DNA of 36,638 bases from Pseudomonadota bacterium (GTDB taxonomy: Bacteria; Pseudomonadota; Gammaproteobacteria; Xanthomonadales; Xanthomonadaceae): contig JAEZCF010000105.1 of assembly GCA_023430045.1 (NCBI GenBank), positions 1 through 36,638 on the forward strand, in the 5' to 3' direction. Every line of letters starts with the position of its first letter. The first letter of the stretch is position 1. Shown piece by piece: positions 33,115 to 36,638 of the stretch. The notes below the pieces were generated by a model. The model saw nothing but the letters and a program-made list of their open reading frames with translations, made no database searches and was not told the origin of the DNA. Made by a program: the position numbers and the translations under genes.

Positions 33115-33978
33115 TCAGCCCTGCGCGAACAACGCCGAATAGGCCGGCGCGACGTGCGGCACCAGAACGGACGCCGGAACGTCCACGGTCTGGGTACCCT
33201 CCGAATAGGGCCCCACCTGATAGGGCGGGAACACGAACCGCAGCGCGGTGATCCTGCCGCCGGCATCGGTCAGCGGTTCGAACTGCGCGAAATTGTCCAC
33301 CTTCGCGGAGGTACCCTCGGCGATCATGCGCGAAGCGCTGCGCAGCGATTCCTGCAGTTCCGCCGGCTCCAGGTCCTCGCCGCTCAACCGGGTCGCCACG
33401 CGTTCGCGCAGCTGGTCGGCGACATACTGGCCGACCGCCTTCCAGCCGGCATCATCCGGCACCAGCTCTGCCGCGGTGAGCATCTGCTCCTGCTGCGGCA
33501 GCCACACGAAGCGCGCCACCAGCGGCTCGCCATGGGCGCCGCCGGTATAGCGACTGCCTTCAGCGCTCACCGCCACCAGCGCCGACGTTTCAAGGCGCTT
33601 TTCGAAGGCCAGCGACAGCTCGTACGGCATCGTCGGCTTGTCGTTGCCGAGGCCATCCAGCGCCTGCTGGAGCTCGCCGCGCGCCGCATTGCCATAGTCC
33701 TGCAGCGCCTTCGCCAACCCGGGATAACGATCCAGGCCGGGCGCGTAGCTGATGCCGACGATGGCCTGCGGCGTATTTTCGATGACATCCGACAGTTGCA
33801 CCGGCCCTTCCGGCGGCGCGTCCTGCGGTGTCTGGCCGGTCCCGTCCGATGCCACCGGCGCGGCTGGCGCCGTGTCGGCGTTGCCGTCCTGCCGGCCGCA
33901 GCCGGAGAGCAGTGCACTTCCCAGGGCCAGCAGCAGCACCGGACCGCCCAGCGCCTGCCAGCGGATCAAGCCATTCAT
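33115..33978 (-). CDS. RsiV/DUF3298-like lipoprotein
   Basis: A 287-residue predicted lipoprotein. Signal peptide MNGLIRWQALGGPVLLLALGSALLSGC has the lipobox LLSGC, then a Pro/Ala/Asp-rich linker. The mature part contains YELSLAFEKRLETSALVAVSAEGSRYTGGAHGEP (a YTGGAHG motif) and a C-terminal FVFPPYQVGPYSEGTQTVDVP, a pattern of the DUF4163 plus DUF3298 proteins (RsiV, PdaC-like). RsiV senses lysozyme, but no sigma factor is nearby, so that role is not supported. I start at 33978 because AGGGGAAA lies before it; the upstream MMMK start at 34026 would give an unusually long signal sequence. It ends 14 bases before cfa and is probably in its operon. Confidence 0.82.
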   Translation of the reverse strand: MNGLIRWQALGGPVLLLALGSALLSGCGRQDGNADTAPAAPVASDGTGQTPQDAPPEGPVQLSDVIENTPQAIVGISYAPGLDRYPGLAKALQDYGNAARGELQQALDGLGNDKPTMPYELSLAFEKRLETSALVAVSAEGSRYTGGAHGEPLVARFVWLPQQEQMLTAAELVPDDAGWKAVGQYVADQLRERVATRLSGEDLEPAELQESLRSASRMIAEGTSAKVDNFAQFEPLTDAGGRITALRFVFPPYQVGPYSEGTQTVDVPASVLVPHVAPAYSALFAQG

Positions 33979-34048
33979 CGATTTCCCCTGTTCGCCCGAC
34001 ATCTTCCCAGACACCTTCATCATCATCCTCTGCTACGCCCGTGGCGGC

Positions 34049-34351
34049 TCATTCCACCAGCAGGTCATGGAATTCCTCATGCCGTTCGAAGAACGACTCG
34101 GCATATGCGCAGGCCGGCACCACGCGGTACTGCTTCTCGCGGGCCCAGCGCAGGGCCACGCGGGTAAGCTCGCCGGCAATTCCCCGCCCCCCGATGGCCT
34201 CGGGGACTTCAGTATGCGTGATGGTCATCCGCCGGCGCCTGAGCTGGTATTCCAGCAGCGCCAGATGGCCTTGCACACGCGCGGTGAAACGGTGGCCGGC
34301 GAGGTCATGGGAGACCTCGTAGGCCAATCCGGGAGGAGTGACCGACGCCAT
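34049..34351 (-). CDS. Small GNAT-family acetyltransferase (Acetyltransf_CG type)
   Basis: A 100-residue minimal N-acetyltransferase-like protein of the PF14542 type. It has strands at the start (VQGHLALLEYQLRRRRMTITHTEVP), the acetyl-CoA loop EAIGGRGIAGELTRVALRWA and a closing YRVVPACAYAESFFERHEEFHDL. These proteins are about 90-100 residues, so the length is normal. The substrate is unknown. It lies 70 bases upstream of the lipoprotein gene on the same strand and may head the GNAT-lipoprotein-cfa transcript, though the gap leaves room for another promoter. There is no obvious link to lipid methylation. Confidence 0.88.
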   Translation of the reverse strand: MASVTPPGLAYEVSHDLAGHRFTARVQGHLALLEYQLRRRRMTITHTEVPEAIGGRGIAGELTRVALRWAREKQYRVVPACAYAESFFERHEEFHDLLVE

Positions 34352-34508
34352 GGAACGCTCTCCTTGGACGGCTCCTGCGATGGTGCTCAGGTGCGCGCCA
34401 CGATGGCGTGAAGCCGCGCCGGCCAGCGCCGCGAGGCCGGCACTGGAGTCAGCCCCTCATACCCACGCGCCGCCACACCCGGTGTCCGGGCGGCGGCAGC
34501 GCTGTCGC

Positions 34509-35132
34509 CTAGCCGCCGAAACCGAAGCGCGGGTTGGACAGTTCGGTCAGGAAGTGCGCGAAGATGCTCGGCTGCATCGCCAGCATGAACAGCACGCCGA
34601 ATGCGGCACCGGCCAGATGGGCGCTGTGGTTGATGCGGTCGCCGCCGCGCTTGTCCATCCAGATGCTGTATCCGACGTAGAACACCGCGTAGATGATCGC
34701 CGGCGCCGGGATGAAGAACACCAGGATGATGGTCCACGGGCTGAGCAGGATGAAGGCGAACAGCACCGCCGACACCGCGCCGGACGCACCCAGGCTCAGG
34801 TAGTTCGGGTTCTTCTGGTTCCTGATGTAGCTGGGCAGGATCGACACCAGCAGCGCACCGAGATAGAACGCCGGATAGGTCAGGTAGCTGCCGGACAACT
34901 GCACCATCACCCGTTCGATATAGCCGCCGAAGAAGAACAGCGTGATCATGTTGAAGATCAGGTGCGGCCAGTCGGCATGGATGAAGCCGTAGGTCAGCAG
35001 GCGGTCGTACTGGCGGTTGCGGTCCACGGCCGGCGGCCACAGGATCAGGCGGTCGGCCAGCGCGCGGTTGTTGAACGCCATCCACGAAAGGATGGCGGTG
35101 ACGGCGATCAGTAGAAGATTGACGGGGGTCAT
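34509..35132 (-). CDS. Rhomboid family intramembrane serine protease
   Basis: A 207-residue six-helix membrane protease. The catalytic serine lies in LGASGAVS (Ser117 in GASG) and the catalytic histidine in NHSAHLAGAAFG (His172), with the supporting HADWPHLIFNM (histidines 52 and 57, Asn61) in helix 2. It cleaves transmembrane substrates within the membrane; substrates here are unknown. It has no N-terminal soluble domain. It starts 7 bases after the peptide transporter stop (minus strand), so the two are likely co-transcribed. Length and motif spacing are typical of the bacterial core rhomboid type. Confidence 0.92.
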   Translation of the reverse strand: MTPVNLLLIAVTAILSWMAFNNRALADRLILWPPAVDRNRQYDRLLTYGFIHADWPHLIFNMITLFFFGGYIERVMVQLSGSYLTYPAFYLGALLVSILPSYIRNQKNPNYLSLGASGAVSAVLFAFILLSPWTIILVFFIPAPAIIYAVFYVGYSIWMDKRGGDRINHSAHLAGAAFGVLFMLAMQPSIFAHFLTELSNPRFGFGG

Positions 35133-35139
35133 GTGAGGC

Positions 35140-36638
35140 TCAGGCGGCGCGGTAGTTGTCGACCATGCGATAGCGGCGCGCGTACCAGCCGAAGGCCAGT
35201 GCGGCCAGGAAGGCGAATCCGGCGAAGAAGAACATCAGGAAGGCGGCTTCGCTCAGGCCGGTACTGGCGATGCGGTCGGTCACCGCGTCGTTGCGCACCG
35301 CTGCATTGGACAGCAGCACCCACAGGTTGCCAATGGTGGTGGTCAGGTTCCAGAAGCTCATCACCACGCCCTTCATCGCCTGCGGCGCCTGGCTGTAGGC
35401 GAACTCCAGGCCGGTGGCCGACACCAGCACCTCACCGAAGGTCAGCAGCGCATACGGCAGCATCTGCCAGAAGATGGACATGACGTTGCCGCCATCCATC
35501 AGCACCTGGATACCGCCCACCACGATCCACGCCAGGCCGCTGAAGGCGATGCCGGCGGTCATGCGACGCAGCGCGGTGGGCTCGTAGCCGAAGCGCCGCA
35601 ACATCGGATACAGCACCAGGTTGTTGAACGGAATCAGCAGCATCACCAGCAGCGGATTGAGCGCCTGCATCTGCGAAGCGGTGAACCACTCCGGCATGGC
35701 CATCTGCTGGCCCTGCAGCACCCAGGTAGAGGCCTTCTGGTCGAACAGCGAGAAGAACGGCGTGGTCAGCGCGAAGATCACCAGCACGCGCAGCACCGCG
35801 CGCACACCTTCGACCGCTTCAGGCGGATGCACCGCGCGGGCGCGGTCCAGCTGCAGCCAGGTGCCGCCGCCGATGCCGGCCAGGATGGCCACCAGCGCCA
35901 GGCACAGGCAGATCACGATGCCCAGCGAACCGACCAGGCCGAACGAAGCCACCGCCAGCACCATGCCGGCGATCGCCAGCGCCAGGCCCGGGCGGCTGCG
36001 GCCTTCCACGCGCAGGGTCAGCGCGGTGCGCGCCACGTTGGCGAAGGAGTGCGGATCCTTCGGCGGCAGCGGGGTCAGCACGTAGCGTCGGCGCCCCATC
36101 CAGAACACGAACGTGGCGATGAACATCAGGATGCCGGGAATGCCGAACGCCCACTGCGGGCCGAGGTTCTTCAATGCCAGCGGGATCAGCAGCGAGGCGA
36201 ACAGAGAGCCGAAATTGATGATCCAGTAGAAGGCATCGAACACCAGCCTGGCCAGGTGCTTGTTGCTCTGGTCGAACTGGTCGCCCATGAACGAAGCGAC
36301 CAGCGGCTTGATGCCGCCGGCGCCCAGCGCGATCAGCCCCAGGCCGAGGAAGAAGCCCTGGCGGCTGTCCTCGAACAGCGCCAGGCACAGGTGGCCGGCG
36401 CAGTAGACCAGGCTGAACCACAGGATGGTGTGGTACTTGCCGAAGAACCGGTCAGCCAGCCAGCCACCGAGCAGCGGGAAGAAATACACGCCGATCATGA
36501 AGCTGTGCATGATGTCCTTCGCCTCGCCGGCCCGGCCTTCGGCGGTGATCTCCTGCAGCAGCAGCGAGGTGATCAGGAACTGCACCAGGATGTTGCGCAT
36601 CCCGTAGAAGCTGAAGCGCTCGCAGGCTTCGTTGCCGA
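35140..36638 (-). CDS. POT family peptide transporter (5' end outside window)
   Basis: Major facilitator of the proton-dependent oligopeptide transporter (POT/PTR) family, incomplete at the window end. The frame continues past the ATG at 36600 into ERFSFYGMRNILVQFL, the family's first-helix signature, so the real start is upstream of base 36638. Visible helices, FFPLLGGWLADRFFGKYHTI, GGIKPLVASFMGDQFDQSN, and GEVLVSATGLEFAYSQAPQAMKGVVMSFW, are characteristic of di/tripeptide symporters (Dtp-like). It imports short peptides with protons into the cytoplasm. The rhomboid gene follows 7 bases downstream in the same transcript. About 499 residues are visible. Confidence 0.92.
   Translation of the reverse strand, partial: GNEACERFSFYGMRNILVQFLITSLLLQEITAEGRAGEAKDIMHSFMIGVYFFPLLGGWLADRFFGKYHTILWFSLVYCAGHLCLALFEDSRQGFFLGLGLIALGAGGIKPLVASFMGDQFDQSNKHLARLVFDAFYWIINFGSLFASLLIPLALKNLGPQWAFGIPGILMFIATFVFWMGRRRYVLTPLPPKDPHSFANVARTALTLRVEGRSRPGLALAIAGMVLAVASFGLVGSLGIVICLCLALVAILAGIGGGTWLQLDRARAVHPPEAVEGVRAVLRVLVIFALTTPFFSLFDQKASTWVLQGQQMAMPEWFTASQMQALNPLLVMLLIPFNNLVLYPMLRRFGYEPTALRRMTAGIAFSGLAWIVVGGIQVLMDGGNVMSIFWQMLPYALLTFGEVLVSATGLEFAYSQAPQAMKGVVMSFWNLTTTIGNLWVLLSNAAVRNDAVTDRIASTGLSEAAFLMFFFAGFAFLAALAFGWYARRYRMVDNYRAA

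Noticed and set aside
34469..34497. Hairpin between rhomboid and GNAT genes as terminator
   Set aside because: GC-rich stem with bulges and no T-run; any role is uncertain.

Overview
The window looks like core chromosome of a Stenotrophomonas species (family Xanthomonadaceae). It is GC-rich throughout, its proteins resemble those of xanthomonads, and the spacers carry many copies of the GTAG-headed REP palindromes (SMAG elements) known from Stenotrophomonas maltophilia. I see no phage, integrase, transposase, insertion sequence, CRISPR array, tRNA or rRNA. No gene-free stretch is longer than about 275 bases, and most of the larger gaps hold SMAG-type repeats.

Layout. 1-1580: the end of a GSGD-repeat protein and two related small lipoproteins. 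1835-4874: purB and fumC, divergent members of the same enzyme superfamily. 5116-7454: roxA (ribosomal protein L16 arginine hydroxylase) and a two-domain acetyltransferase, two bases apart. 7642-13228: sucA-sucB-lpdA, all three subunits of 2-oxoglutarate dehydrogenase. 13434-18404: a run of minus-strand genes: two coupled small proteins, dnaB, an FMN reductase and asnB. 18679-22520: envelope glycine-zipper proteins, a DUF6116-like protein, a TatD nuclease, tcdA and a cold-shock protein. 22753-24848: a DUF456 protein, outer-membrane phospholipase A and an ArsC-like reductase. 25020-31850: class I fumarase, an ABC exporter, ferredoxin-NADP reductase and a periplasmic M3 peptidase. 31982-36638: cyclopropane fatty acid synthase with a DUF3298-type lipoprotein and a small acetyltransferase, then rhomboid and a POT peptide transporter cut by the window end.

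Functionally the region is rich in TCA-cycle enzymes (2-oxoglutarate dehydrogenase and two unrelated fumarases, one Fe-S and one iron-free), envelope maintenance (OMPLA, Cfa, lipoproteins) and redox or iron handling (Fpr, FMN reductase, ArsC-like protein).

I did not find a clearly new multi-gene system. The more unusual signals are non-coding: two genes whose TAG stop codon lies inside a SMAG head, two near-identical long palindromes flanking fpr with a Fur-like inverted repeat between, a perfect DnaA box upstream of dnaB, and two local tandem expansions of SMAG units.
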